From: Burkholderiales bacterium
Lineage (GTDB): Bacteria > Pseudomonadota > Gammaproteobacteria > Burkholderiales > Burkholderiaceae_C
Direction of reading: 5' to 3'
Assembly (NCBI GenBank): GCA_028868305.1
Contig: JAGWUS010000007.1
Span: 31,719-95,718, forward strand
DNA: 64,000 nucleotides
A program made the position numbers and the translations under genes. Below the pieces are notes generated by a model. That model did no database searches. It saw nothing but the letters and a program-made list of their open reading frames with translations, and was not told the origin of the DNA. Below are positions 8,550 through 16,056 of this stretch, one piece after another (the first letter of the stretch is position 1; each line of letters starts with the position of its first letter).

Positions 8550-11348
8550 TTAATGCGCCTTGTCCCAGTTGGGACCCACACCGACTTCGGCCAGCAGCGG
8601 CACCTTGAGATCCGCCACACCGGCCATCAGACGCGGAATTTCGGTCCTGACCCACTCCACCTCGTTTTCAGGAACTTCAAAGACCAGTTCGTCATGCACC
8701 TGCATGATCATTTTGGTGCCCCGCCGTTCTGCGTCCAGCACCTGCTGCACCTTGACCATGCTCAGTTTGATCAGATCGGCCGCCGTACCCTGCATGGGGG
8801 CGTTGATGGCGGCGCGTTCAGCCCCGGCGCGGCGCGGGCCGTTGGGCGAATTGATCTCCGGCAGGTACAGGCGGCGCCCAAACACGGTTTGCACATAGCC
8901 CTTGCTCTTGGCTTCCAGCCGCGTGGTATCCATGTACTCTTTCACACCGGGGTAGCGCTCAAAGTAGCGGGTGATGTAGTTCCTGGCCGCGGTGTTGTCG
9001 ATGCCCAGATTGCGCGCCAGGCCAAAGGCACTCATGCCGTAGATGAGCCCGAAGTTGATCACCTTGGCGTAACGGCGCTGCTCGCTGCTGACTTGCTCCA
9101 CCGGCACCCCGAACACTTCAGCCGCAGTCGCGCGGTGCACGTCCAGCCCCTCATGGAAAGCGCGCAAAAGCGCCGCATCGTTGCTGATGTGGGCCATGAT
9201 GCGCAGCTCGATCTGGCTGTAGTCGGCACTGGCAATCACACAGCCTGCAGGTGCCACAAAGGCTTCGCGCACGCGCCGGCCCTCGGCCGTGCGGATGGGA
9301 ATGTTCTGCAGGTTGGGATCGTTGCTGGAGAGCCGTCCGGTCACCGCCACCGCCTGCGCGTAATGGGTGTGCACCCGGCCGGTACGCGGCAGGGCCAGCT
9401 GGGCCAGTTTGTCGGTGTAGGTGCCCTTGAGCTTGGCCAGGCCCCGATGCTCCAGAATCTTGGCGGGCAGGGGAAAGTCTTCCGCCAGCTTTTCCAGCAC
9501 CTCTTCGTCGGTGCTGGGCGCACCGGTCGCCGTCTTCTTGACCACCGGAAGACCCAGTTTGGTGAAGAAGATTTCGCCAATCTGCTTGGGGCTGCTCAGG
9601 TTGAAGGGCTGCCCTGCCAGGGCATGGGCCTCGGTCTCCAGCTGCAAGATCCGCTGCCCCAGTTCGTGGCTTTGCGCTGCCAGCATGGGCGCGTCGATCA
9701 GCACGCCATTACGTTCAACGCGGTACAGTGCCTCGCTGCTGGCAATCTCCAGTTCGTACACGAACTTCAGCTTGTCATTGGACTCAATCTGCGGCCAGAG
9801 CGCCAGGTGCACATCCATGGTCTGGTCCGAGTCTTCGCAGGAATATTCGGCCGCCTTGGCAATGTCCACCTGGTCAAAGCAGATCTGGCTGGCGCCCTTG
9901 CCACACAGGTCCTCGAAGCTGATGCCGCTGCGCCCAAGGTGGCGTTCGGCCAGACTGGCCAGGCCGTGCGGCTTGTGCACTTCCAGTACATAGCTCTGCA
10001 GCATGGTGTCATGGGCGTAGCCCTGCACCTCAATGCCGTGGTTGGCAAATACATGGCGGTCGTACTTGATGTGCTGGCCCAGTTTCCTGGCGGCTGGGTT
10101 TTCCAGCCAGGGCTTGAGGCGGGCCAGTACCTCCTCGCGCGGCAACTGGGCCGGCGCAACGGCATAGCGGTGCGCGACTGGAATGTAGGCGGCCTTGCCC
10201 GGTGTCACGCTGAACGATATGCCCACGATTTCGGCGCGCATTTCGTCCAACGACGTGGTCTCGGTGTCCAGCGCCACCAGTGGGGCCGCCTGCAACCGGG
10301 CCAGCCAGGCGTCAAACACCTCCCAGCTCAGGATGGTGTCGTAAGCCACGGTGCTGACACGCGTAGCCCGCGGTGCCACAGGTTCTTCCGCTTCATCAAA
10401 CAGGCCGGGCTCCGCTGATCTGACAGCCTTGGGCACCGCCACGGGTTTGGCTGGCGCATCACCGCCACCCAGCGCCCGGGCCAGGCTCTTGAAACCATAT
10501 TTCTCATAAAACGTGGCCAGAGCCCCCGTGTCCTGTGCACAGACAGCTACAAAATCCATAGCAGGAAGACCTGGCACCCATCCATCCAGATCGCAGTCAG
10601 TCTTGATGGTCAGCAGCAGGCGGCCCGTAGGCAGCCAATCCAGTGCCTTGCGCAGGTTTTCACCGGCCACGCCCTTGATGGCGGCGGCGTTGTCCACCAC
10701 CCCCTGCAGCGAACCGAATTCCTGCAGCCACTTCGCAGCCGTTTTGGGGCCAACCTTGTCCACGCCCGGCACGTTGTCCACCGCGTCACCCACCAGGGTC
10801 TGGTAATCAACCATCAAGCGCGCGGGTACCCCAAATTCAGCTTCCACGCCCGCCAGGTCGCGGCGTTTTCCGTTCATGGTGTCGATGATGGTGATGTGCT
10901 CATTGACCAACTGCGCCAAGTCCTTGTCACCGCTGCTCACGATGACCTCAAAACCCTGCTTTTCCGCCGTCACCGCCAGGGTGCCGATCACATCATCGGC
11001 TTCCACGCCAGGCACATCCAGCACCCTCCAGCCCAGCAGACGCACCACTTCGTGGATAGGTGCAATCTGGGTCCGCAAATCGTCAGGCATGGGCGCGCGG
11101 TGGCCCTTGTATTCAGGGTAGATCTCATCGCGGAACGTGGGGCCCTTGGCATCAAACACGCACGCCACGTAATCCGCAGGCACCTCCTTGCGCAGGCTCT
11201 GCATCATGTTGATCATGCCGCGTATGGCCCCGGTAGGCGCGCTGGTCGGATCCCCAGGAACGGCCCGCAGGTCGGGCATGGCATGGAAGGCGCGGTACAG
11301 ATAGCTCGAGCCATCAATCAGCAGCAGGGTTTTGCGGGGTTCGGTCAT
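8550..11348 (-). CDS. polA: DNA polymerase I
   Basis: A 932-residue protein, normal length for PolA, which fills gaps and removes RNA primers. An N-terminal 5'-3' exonuclease domain (LLLIDGSSYLYRAFHAM, GDAVDNVPGVDKVGPKTAAKWL; about residues 1-290) is followed by a 3'-5' exonuclease domain retaining the acidic LDTETTSLDE near residue 359. The polymerase domain has SADYSQIELR near 707, the O-helix segment RRYAKVINFGLIYGMS, and MQVHDELVFEV near 881. The ATG at 11348 fits the family start MTEPRKTLLLIDGSS; the frame stays open far upstream, but that part is the shadow of the thrB gene on the other strand. Between the first two domains (about residues 262-277, AMDFVAVCAQDTGALA) the coding sequence contains a dispersed repeat copy. 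Confidence 0.97.
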   Translation of the reverse strand: MTEPRKTLLLIDGSSYLYRAFHAMPDLRAVPGDPTSAPTGAIRGMINMMQSLRKEVPADYVACVFDAKGPTFRDEIYPEYKGHRAPMPDDLRTQIAPIHEVVRLLGWRVLDVPGVEADDVIGTLAVTAEKQGFEVIVSSGDKDLAQLVNEHITIIDTMNGKRRDLAGVEAEFGVPARLMVDYQTLVGDAVDNVPGVDKVGPKTAAKWLQEFGSLQGVVDNAAAIKGVAGENLRKALDWLPTGRLLLTIKTDCDLDGWVPGLPAMDFVAVCAQDTGALATFYEKYGFKSLARALGGGDAPAKPVAVPKAVRSAEPGLFDEAEEPVAPRATRVSTVAYDTILSWEVFDAWLARLQAAPLVALDTETTSLDEMRAEIVGISFSVTPGKAAYIPVAHRYAVAPAQLPREEVLARLKPWLENPAARKLGQHIKYDRHVFANHGIEVQGYAHDTMLQSYVLEVHKPHGLASLAERHLGRSGISFEDLCGKGASQICFDQVDIAKAAEYSCEDSDQTMDVHLALWPQIESNDKLKFVYELEIASSEALYRVERNGVLIDAPMLAAQSHELGQRILQLETEAHALAGQPFNLSSPKQIGEIFFTKLGLPVVKKTATGAPSTDEEVLEKLAEDFPLPAKILEHRGLAKLKGTYTDKLAQLALPRTGRVHTHYAQAVAVTGRLSSNDPNLQNIPIRTAEGRRVREAFVAPAGCVIASADYSQIELRIMAHISNDAALLRAFHEGLDVHRATAAEVFGVPVEQVSSEQRRYAKVINFGLIYGMSAFGLARNLGIDNTAARNYITRYFERYPGVKEYMDTTRLEAKSKGYVQTVFGRRLYLPEINSPNGPRRAGAERAAINAPMQGTAADLIKLSMVKVQQVLDAERRGTKMIMQVHDELVFEVPENEVEWVRTEIPRLMAGVADLKVPLLAEVGVGPNWDKAH
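10517..10564 (-). repeat. 48-bp coding-compatible repeat, copy in polA
   Basis: Read on the minus strand it shows GCTA, ten bases, AGCTG, GCA and a GGGGGCT block at the family spacing. The polA frame reads it as AMDFVAVCAQDTGA, the same frame and orientation as the trpF copy (ATEIIAACAGIAGA). Confidence 0.65.
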
Positions 11349-11358
11349 GGCAGGTATT

Positions 11359-11474
11359 GTGCCCCCACGCTCAGCCGCTGCGCGGGTCGCTGCCCCCCCA
11401 TGGGGGCTGATTTGCCTTGGGGCGGCCCGGCGGCAAATTGTGCCCCCACGCTCCGCCGCTGCGCGGGAACGGGG
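11359..11474 (+). repeat. GC-rich dispersed repeat between polA and thrB, with partial internal duplication
   Basis: Blocks in order: CCCCCACGCT, CCGCTGCGCGGG, a GCTGCCCCCC…GGGGGC inverted repeat, and CCTTGGGGCGGCCCGGCGGC (11415-11434). The first two blocks are then repeated (11361-11386 and 11442-11467 differ at one base). The element fills nearly the entire spacer between the divergent polA and thrB starts, so their promoters must overlap or lie within it. Confidence 0.8.
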
Positions 11475-11489
11475 CCCTACAATCCCGGC

Positions 11490-12464
11490 ATGGCGGTTTA
11501 CACAGAGGTCTCCTTCGACGAGGCCAGCACTTTTTTGCAGAGTCTCAAGCTGGGCACACTCCAAAGCATGGAGGGTTGTTCCGGCGGCATTGAGAACACC
11601 AACTACTTTGTCACCACCGATCAGGCGCCCTATGTGCTCACCCTGTTCGAGCGGCTGACGGCCCAGCAGTTGCCCTTTTACCTGCGGCTGATGAAGCATC
11701 TGGCGGTGCACGGCATTCCGGTGCCGGACCCTGCCGCCAACAGCGATGGCGATGTATTGCACAGTCTGAACGGGAAGCCGGCTGCCGTGGTGAACCGCCT
11801 CAAGGGCAAAAGCGAACTCAAGCCCACCGCTGCCCACTGCGCGGCGGTGGGCGACATGCTGGCACGCATGCACCTGGCGGGGCGCAGCTTCGAGATGCGC
11901 CAGCCCAACCTGCGCGGCCTGCCCTGGTGGAACGAGACCGTGCCGGTGGTGCTGCCTTTCCTGACGGCTGCACAATCGACCCTGATCTCCGCTGAACTGG
12001 CCTACCAGAACCATGTGGCCACCCTGTCCGCCTACGGCGCCCTGCCGCGCGGCCCCATCCATGCCGACCTGTTTCGCGATAACGTGATGTTTGAAGTGCC
12101 CACTGCCCCTGGCCAGGCACCGGTGCTGACCGGTTTTTTTGACTTCTACTTTGCGGGCGTGGACTCCTGGCTGTTTGACATTGCGGTCTGTCTCAACGAC
12201 TGGTGTATTGACCTGGCCACCGGAGCCACCGATACCGATCGCACCCAAGCTTTCCTGAAAGCCTATGGCGCGGTACGCGCCCTGCAGGCGCAGGAGCGCA
12301 CCCTGCTGCCGGCCATGGCACGCGCCGGTGCACTGCGCTTCTGGCTGTCGCGCCTGTGGGACTTTTACCTGCCACGCGAAGCCTCCATGCTCCAGGCCCA
12401 CGATCCTTCCCACTTTGAGCGCGTGCTGTCGCAACGCGTTCACCAGCCACTGGTCCACCCATGA
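11490..12464 (+). CDS. thrB: Homoserine kinase, aminoglycoside-phosphotransferase fold
   Basis: A 324-residue homoserine kinase of the protein-kinase-like (APH) type found in many proteobacteria, not the GHMP type of E. coli. It phosphorylates L-homoserine with ATP on the way to threonine. Family features: start MAVYTEVSFDEA, the glycine-rich segment EGCSGGIENTNYFV, the catalytic loop HADLFRDN near residue 190, and the metal-binding DFYFAG near 217. The ATG at 11490 fits the family start. The stop overlaps the start of the next gene (ATGA), so it is translationally coupled to a membrane protein of unknown role. Confidence 0.94.
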   Translation: MAVYTEVSFDEASTFLQSLKLGTLQSMEGCSGGIENTNYFVTTDQAPYVLTLFERLTAQQLPFYLRLMKHLAVHGIPVPDPAANSDGDVLHSLNGKPAAVVNRLKGKSELKPTAAHCAAVGDMLARMHLAGRSFEMRQPNLRGLPWWNETVPVVLPFLTAAQSTLISAELAYQNHVATLSAYGALPRGPIHADLFRDNVMFEVPTAPGQAPVLTGFFDFYFAGVDSWLFDIAVCLNDWCIDLATGATDTDRTQAFLKAYGAVRALQAQERTLLPAMARAGALRFWLSRLWDFYLPREASMLQAHDPSHFERVLSQRVHQPLVHP

Positions 12465-13240
12465 AACTCAACATCGTTCCCGCACGCCAGGGCGTGCAAT
12501 GGGTCAAACTGGGCATACAGACTTTCTGGCGCCACCCGCTGGCACTGGCTGGACTGTTTTTCATGTTCATGGCGGTGATGTCTGTACTCAGCATCGTACC
12601 GGTACTGGGCAATGTTCTGGCGCTGATGCTGCTGCCCGGTGCCACGCTAGGTCTGATGGCGGCGACCAAAGAAACGCTCAACGGCAAATTCCCCATGCCC
12701 GTGGTACTGGTCAGCGGGTTTCGTGCGGGGCGGCAACAATTTCGCGCCATGTTGCTGCTGGGCGCCATCTACGCCGCCGGTTTCATGCTGATACTTGGGA
12801 TCTCGGCGCTGGCCGATGGAGGCAAGTTCGCAAAGCTGTACCTGGTGGGCGGAGCCATGTCGGCCGAGGTGCTGATGGCACCGGACTTCCAGCTGGCAGT
12901 GCTTCTGTCCATGGCACTGTATATGCCGCTCTCCCTGCTGTTCTGGCACGCGCCACCGCTGGTGCACTGGCACGGCATACCGCCCGTGAAAAGCCTGTTT
13001 TTCAGCATCGTGGCCTGCATGCGCAACTTCTGGGCCTTTACCGTCTTCGGTCTGGCCTGGGTTGGTGTCTTCCTGGCCATGGGCATGGTGGTGGCCACGA
13101 TTGCAGCGTTGCTGGGCAGCCCCGATGTGGTGGGCCTGATCATGTTTCCCGCGTCCATGCTGCTGGCGGCCATGTTCTTTACATCGCTGTATTTCAGCTT
13201 TCGTGATTCCTTTGAAGATACTCCAGGAGACGTCGCATGA
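12461..13240 (+). CDS. BPSS1780-family membrane protein
   Basis: A 259-residue protein with five or six predicted membrane helices, beginning with NIVPARQGVQWVKLGIQTFWRHPL, which I recognise as the BPSS1780 family of Burkholderiales. No catalytic motif is visible and the family has no established function. The ATG overlaps the thrB stop by four bases, and its own stop overlaps the next ATG in the same way, so the three genes form one tightly coupled operon. Confidence 0.85.
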   Translation: MKLNIVPARQGVQWVKLGIQTFWRHPLALAGLFFMFMAVMSVLSIVPVLGNVLALMLLPGATLGLMAATKETLNGKFPMPVVLVSGFRAGRQQFRAMLLLGAIYAAGFMLILGISALADGGKFAKLYLVGGAMSAEVLMAPDFQLAVLLSMALYMPLSLLFWHAPPLVHWHGIPPVKSLFFSIVACMRNFWAFTVFGLAWVGVFLAMGMVVATIAALLGSPDVVGLIMFPASMLLAAMFFTSLYFSFRDSFEDTPGDVA

Positions 13241-13980
13241 CGCAGCATTCCTTGCAGGGCCGCACCGTTACCGAGGTGCTGTGGTTTCAGCGCCGCAACT
13301 TCCTGCAGACCGCAGCCACCTGGACAGCCATGGGTGGCTATGGTGCAGCCTTGGCCCAGAGCCGCAGCAACATCGTGCAGCTGGTGGGCGATGCCATGGT
13401 CAATGGCCAACGCCTGCTGCCCACGCAGTCCATCCAGACCGGCGACCAGATTACCACCGGCCCCAACTCCACGCTCATCTTCGTGCTGGGCAACTCGGCC
13501 TTTCATGTGCGTCAGAACACCATGATGACGGTGGAGCGCGGCGTCTCGCTGTTTGCGGTGAGTGTGCTGCGCCTGCTAACGGGTGCGGTGGTGAGCGTAT
13601 GGGGCAAGGGCAGCAGCCGCCAGATCGTTACCCCCACCCTGACCGCGGGCATCCGGGGCACCGGCGTGTACACAGAGGTTTTTCCCCAGCAGGACCACCG
13701 CAGCTACTGCTGCAACTGCTACGGCACCGTCGACATGGCTGCGGGTGCGGACCGCACCGTCAGTGTGTCGGACTACCACGAGGCTTTCTGGGGCGAAGTA
13801 CAGCCCAGGGACGGCCATTCGCTGACACACGCCAAAGCCATCAACCACACCGATGAAGAACTGGAGTTTCTTGCCCGCCTGACCGGCCAGCGTACCGCCT
13901 GGCAGATCTCAGGCAAGAAGGGGAAGAAAGACGGAGCGGTGCCGTTCGCTTCAGCGCTTGTCGGAGTTGCGTCCATCTGA
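13237..13980 (+). CDS. FecR-domain protein with Tat-like signal
   Basis: A 247-residue protein with a twin-arginine signal (RRNFLQTAATW, hydrophobic stretch to ALAQ) followed by a FecR-type domain (about residues 45-150: VGDAMVNGQRLLPTQSIQTGDQITTGPNSTLIFVL, then VTPTLTAGIRGTGVYTEV). FecR domains of this soluble, non-sigma-linked kind occur in exported proteins of unclear role; no sigma factor or TonB receptor gene is adjacent. A CC pair near CCNCYG could bind a metal or form a disulfide. Last gene of the thrB operon by overlap. Confidence 0.8.
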   Translation: MTQHSLQGRTVTEVLWFQRRNFLQTAATWTAMGGYGAALAQSRSNIVQLVGDAMVNGQRLLPTQSIQTGDQITTGPNSTLIFVLGNSAFHVRQNTMMTVERGVSLFAVSVLRLLTGAVVSVWGKGSSRQIVTPTLTAGIRGTGVYTEVFPQQDHRSYCCNCYGTVDMAAGADRTVSVSDYHEAFWGEVQPRDGHSLTHAKAINHTDEELEFLARLTGQRTAWQISGKKGKKDGAVPFASALVGVASI

Positions 13981-14017
13981 CTTGGCAAGCTCTTCAACCA
14001 CCATTTGCCTCAGTTGT

Positions 14018-14398
14018 TCAAATCCAAAAGAAGGCTTCTAGCGCCTGCCAGAACTTGCCTTGTCGGCGCGCAGCCTCCAGTACAGCGACTACTTTGTCCG
14101 ACCCTTGGTGAAAAGGCGCGTAGCGCATGACCAGGCGAATGCGGTTGGGGTTTTCCACCATCAGTTGTTTGACCATGGGGTAAAACATGCGGCAGGTGCC
14201 GCAAGCGGGATCAAAAAACTCAACAATCACCACCGGCGAATCGGCTCGCCCTTCGCTAGGTGAGTGTGCACGGACCAGCAACGCGCGGTCCAGCGTCGCC
14301 GCTGGCTGCTCTTGGTTCACCTGGTTAGAAAAATACCACCAGCTGCCAATGGCGATCAACGCAATAGCTCCCGCGAGGGACGCCATATAAGTCGTCAC
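14018..14398 (-). CDS. DsbA-like thioredoxin-fold protein, apparently truncated
   Basis: A 126-residue product with an N-terminal membrane anchor (ASLAGAIALIAIGSWWYF) and a thioredoxin-fold segment with the redox motif CGTC inside EFFDPACGTCRMFYP, followed by RLVMRYAPFHQGSD. Proteins of this DsbA-like group are usually about 200 residues; this one stops right after KFWQALEAFFWI, losing much of the helical part. Shifting frame at the TTTT run near 14025 would open a reading frame to 13951 with a polar helix-like tail (EQLRQMVVEELAKSDGR), which overlaps the FecR gene end by 30 bp. It could be a frameshifted gene, an internally deleted one, or a functional short form. It follows the DMT transporter gene by 55 bp and may be co-transcribed with cadR. 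Confidence 0.7.
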   Translation of the reverse strand: MTTYMASLAGAIALIAIGSWWYFSNQVNQEQPAATLDRALLVRAHSPSEGRADSPVVIVEFFDPACGTCRMFYPMVKQLMVENPNRIRLVMRYAPFHQGSDKVVAVLEAARRQGKFWQALEAFFWI

Positions 14399-14453
14399 TT
14401 TTTTTCATGAATAGGTTCTCTCGGAGTGCCCGGTTGAGTGGGAAGAATGAACT

Positions 14454-15515
14454 TCAGTTATGCGAATGTCTGTGGTGGATGTCCGGGAAGTGTGCGTGGC
14501 GGTGTTTGAGCCGAGGGTGTTGATGCACATGGGTGTGAGGTTCCACACCGTCCCACGCAAAGTCGTGACTGTGCTGATGGTGTTCATCATGACGATGCTC
14601 GTGTCCATGGATTAGCTCGGTATGTTCGTGCTCGTGTGCGTGGTGCTCCGTTAAATGCAGCCATACGCCTGCGGCCATCAAGGCAGCTGCAATCCAGAAA
14701 CTGACACCGGTGGGTTCAGCAAACACGACGATGGAAATCACTGCCCCCACAAAAGGCGCAGTAGAGAAGTAGGCCCCGGTACGTGCCGTCCCCAATCCAC
14801 GCAGTGCCAGCACAAAAAGCACCAGACTCAAGCCATAGCCCATAAAGCCAATCACCATTGCAGTGGAAAGTAGCGGTAATGCTGGCCAGGAGGCCCCAAG
14901 AGCAAACGCCAAGGCGGTATTCACGCAACCGGCCACCAGCCCCTTGCTGCCTGCAATAAAAATTGCATCGGATGCAGACACCTTGCGCGTAAGGTTGTTA
15001 TCTATCGCCCAGGCCAGACAGGCACCAGCCAAAGCCAGAGGCCCTATGCCAGAGGCCGTTGCCTCACCCGCAGGCCATGCCAATACTGCGCCGCCCGCCA
15101 CAATGGACACCATGCCCAGCACGATGCGGCGGTCGGTGCCCTCCTTGAACACCATCCAGGCGAGAACCGCTGTCAGCACCGACTCCAGGTTCAAAAACAG
15201 CGACGCGGTCGCCGCCGTGGTGTGCGAAAGCCCTACCATCAATAGCAACGGACCTAACACCCCGCCAAACGCAATTGCACCCATCAACCAGGGCCACTCG
15301 TGTGCGGGCATTTCCACGGCTTTCCATCCGCGGTCGCGTACCAAGCGGGTGAGCGTCAGCCCCAAGCCGCTTCCCAGATACAACAGGCCCGCCAGGAGGA
15401 ACGGGAATGAAAGCCCTGCCCCATTGCCGACGAGCTGCTTGGCAAACGGGGTGCTGGCTCCAAAAAGGAAAGCAGCGCCAAGCGCGGGCAAAGCCGCACG
15501 ATGCAGGTAACTCAT
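14454..15515 (-). CDS. EamA/DMT-family transporter with long His-rich C-terminal tail
   Basis: A 353-residue protein. The first ~285 residues form ten hydrophobic helices in two EamA repeats (drug/metabolite transporter superfamily). The last 66 residues are a soluble tail with 24 histidines (HHAHEHEH, HGHEHRHDEHHQHSH, HRHAHFPDIHHRHSH). With its position 33 bp behind the cadR regulator, this suggests a metal-responsive or metal-exporting carrier, but no DMT signature identifies the substrate. ATG 15515 has GAAGGTCT upstream and is preferred over a TTG at 15530. Gene order on this strand is cadR, this transporter, then the DsbA-like gene. Confidence 0.85.
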   Translation of the reverse strand: MSYLHRAALPALGAAFLFGASTPFAKQLVGNGAGLSFPFLLAGLLYLGSGLGLTLTRLVRDRGWKAVEMPAHEWPWLMGAIAFGGVLGPLLLMVGLSHTTAATASLFLNLESVLTAVLAWMVFKEGTDRRIVLGMVSIVAGGAVLAWPAGEATASGIGPLALAGACLAWAIDNNLTRKVSASDAIFIAGSKGLVAGCVNTALAFALGASWPALPLLSTAMVIGFMGYGLSLVLFVLALRGLGTARTGAYFSTAPFVGAVISIVVFAEPTGVSFWIAAALMAAGVWLHLTEHHAHEHEHTELIHGHEHRHDEHHQHSHDFAWDGVEPHTHVHQHPRLKHRHAHFPDIHHRHSHN

Positions 15516-15548
15516 GTGATAGACCTTCAAAATTATGCGTAAATGCCA

Positions 15549-15980
15549 TCAACCCAAATGCGTATGCCGCCCTGGTTTGTGCTCCGCTTCCATCGCTGAC
15601 ACACCTCGCAGAATGCCGCAGGCATCCACAGCATTTTCTGATTGGCAACGCTGCCGTATCTCACCAAGCTGCTGCTTCAGTTGAACCAGTTCCCGAATGC
15701 GTTCATCGACATGGGCAATGTGCTGATCGAAAACGCTATTGATTGCGCCACAATCTCCAGCAGGCAGGTCCACCAAGCCCAGCAAAGTATGAATTTCTGC
15801 ATGGCTCATATCCAGTGCCCTGCAATTGCGTATAAAACGCAAGCGCTCCACGTGCGCAGGGCCATACACACGAAAATTGCCGGCCGTGCGCACTGTTTTC
15901 GGTAACAACCCTTCTTGCTCGTAATACCGTACCGTTTCGACGGTGGTTTGAGCGACCTGTGCCAATTCACCGATTTTCAT
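15549..15980 (-). CDS. cadR: MerR-family Cd(II)/Pb(II)-responsive regulator, CadR/PbrR type
   Basis: A 143-residue MerR-family activator. The winged helix at the N-terminus reads MKIGELAQVAQTTVETVRYYEQEGLL; a dimerisation helix follows. Cysteines at 77 (GDCGAI), 112 and 121 (DACGIL) match the triad that binds Cd or Pb in CadR/PbrR proteins, and the C-terminus has the His-containing tail HKPGRHTH. By family knowledge it twists a promoter with a 19-bp spacer into an active form when metal binds. Such a promoter is visible at 16001-16031, driving the divergent cadA. The frame remains open well upstream of ATG 15980, but only from here does it match the family. Confidence 0.93.
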   Translation of the reverse strand: MKIGELAQVAQTTVETVRYYEQEGLLPKTVRTAGNFRVYGPAHVERLRFIRNCRALDMSHAEIHTLLGLVDLPAGDCGAINSVFDQHIAHVDERIRELVQLKQQLGEIRQRCQSENAVDACGILRGVSAMEAEHKPGRHTHLG

Positions 15981-16000
15981 AAGATTTTGCAAGAAATGGA

Positions 16001-16031
16001 TTGACTCTATAGTAACTTCAGGTTGTTTAAT
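16001..16031 (+). promoter_or_regulatory. MerR-type promoter and CadR operator of cadA
   Basis: A -35 box TTGACT (16001-16006) and a -10 box TTTAAT (16026-16031) are separated by 19 bp, the over-long spacing that defines MerR-activated promoters. The spacer carries an imperfect dyad, ACTCTATAGT then AACTTCAGGT, resembling the known CadR/PbrR operators. It lies in the 76-bp gap between the divergent cadR and cadA. Confidence 0.85.
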
Positions 16032-16056
16032 TTCCTGAATTCTTCCGGAAATATCC

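Noticed and set aside
11349..12458. An open frame on the minus strand extends polA by 370 codons upstream
   Set aside because: It is antisense to thrB, has no polymerase-family similarity, and PolA has its normal length when started at 11348.
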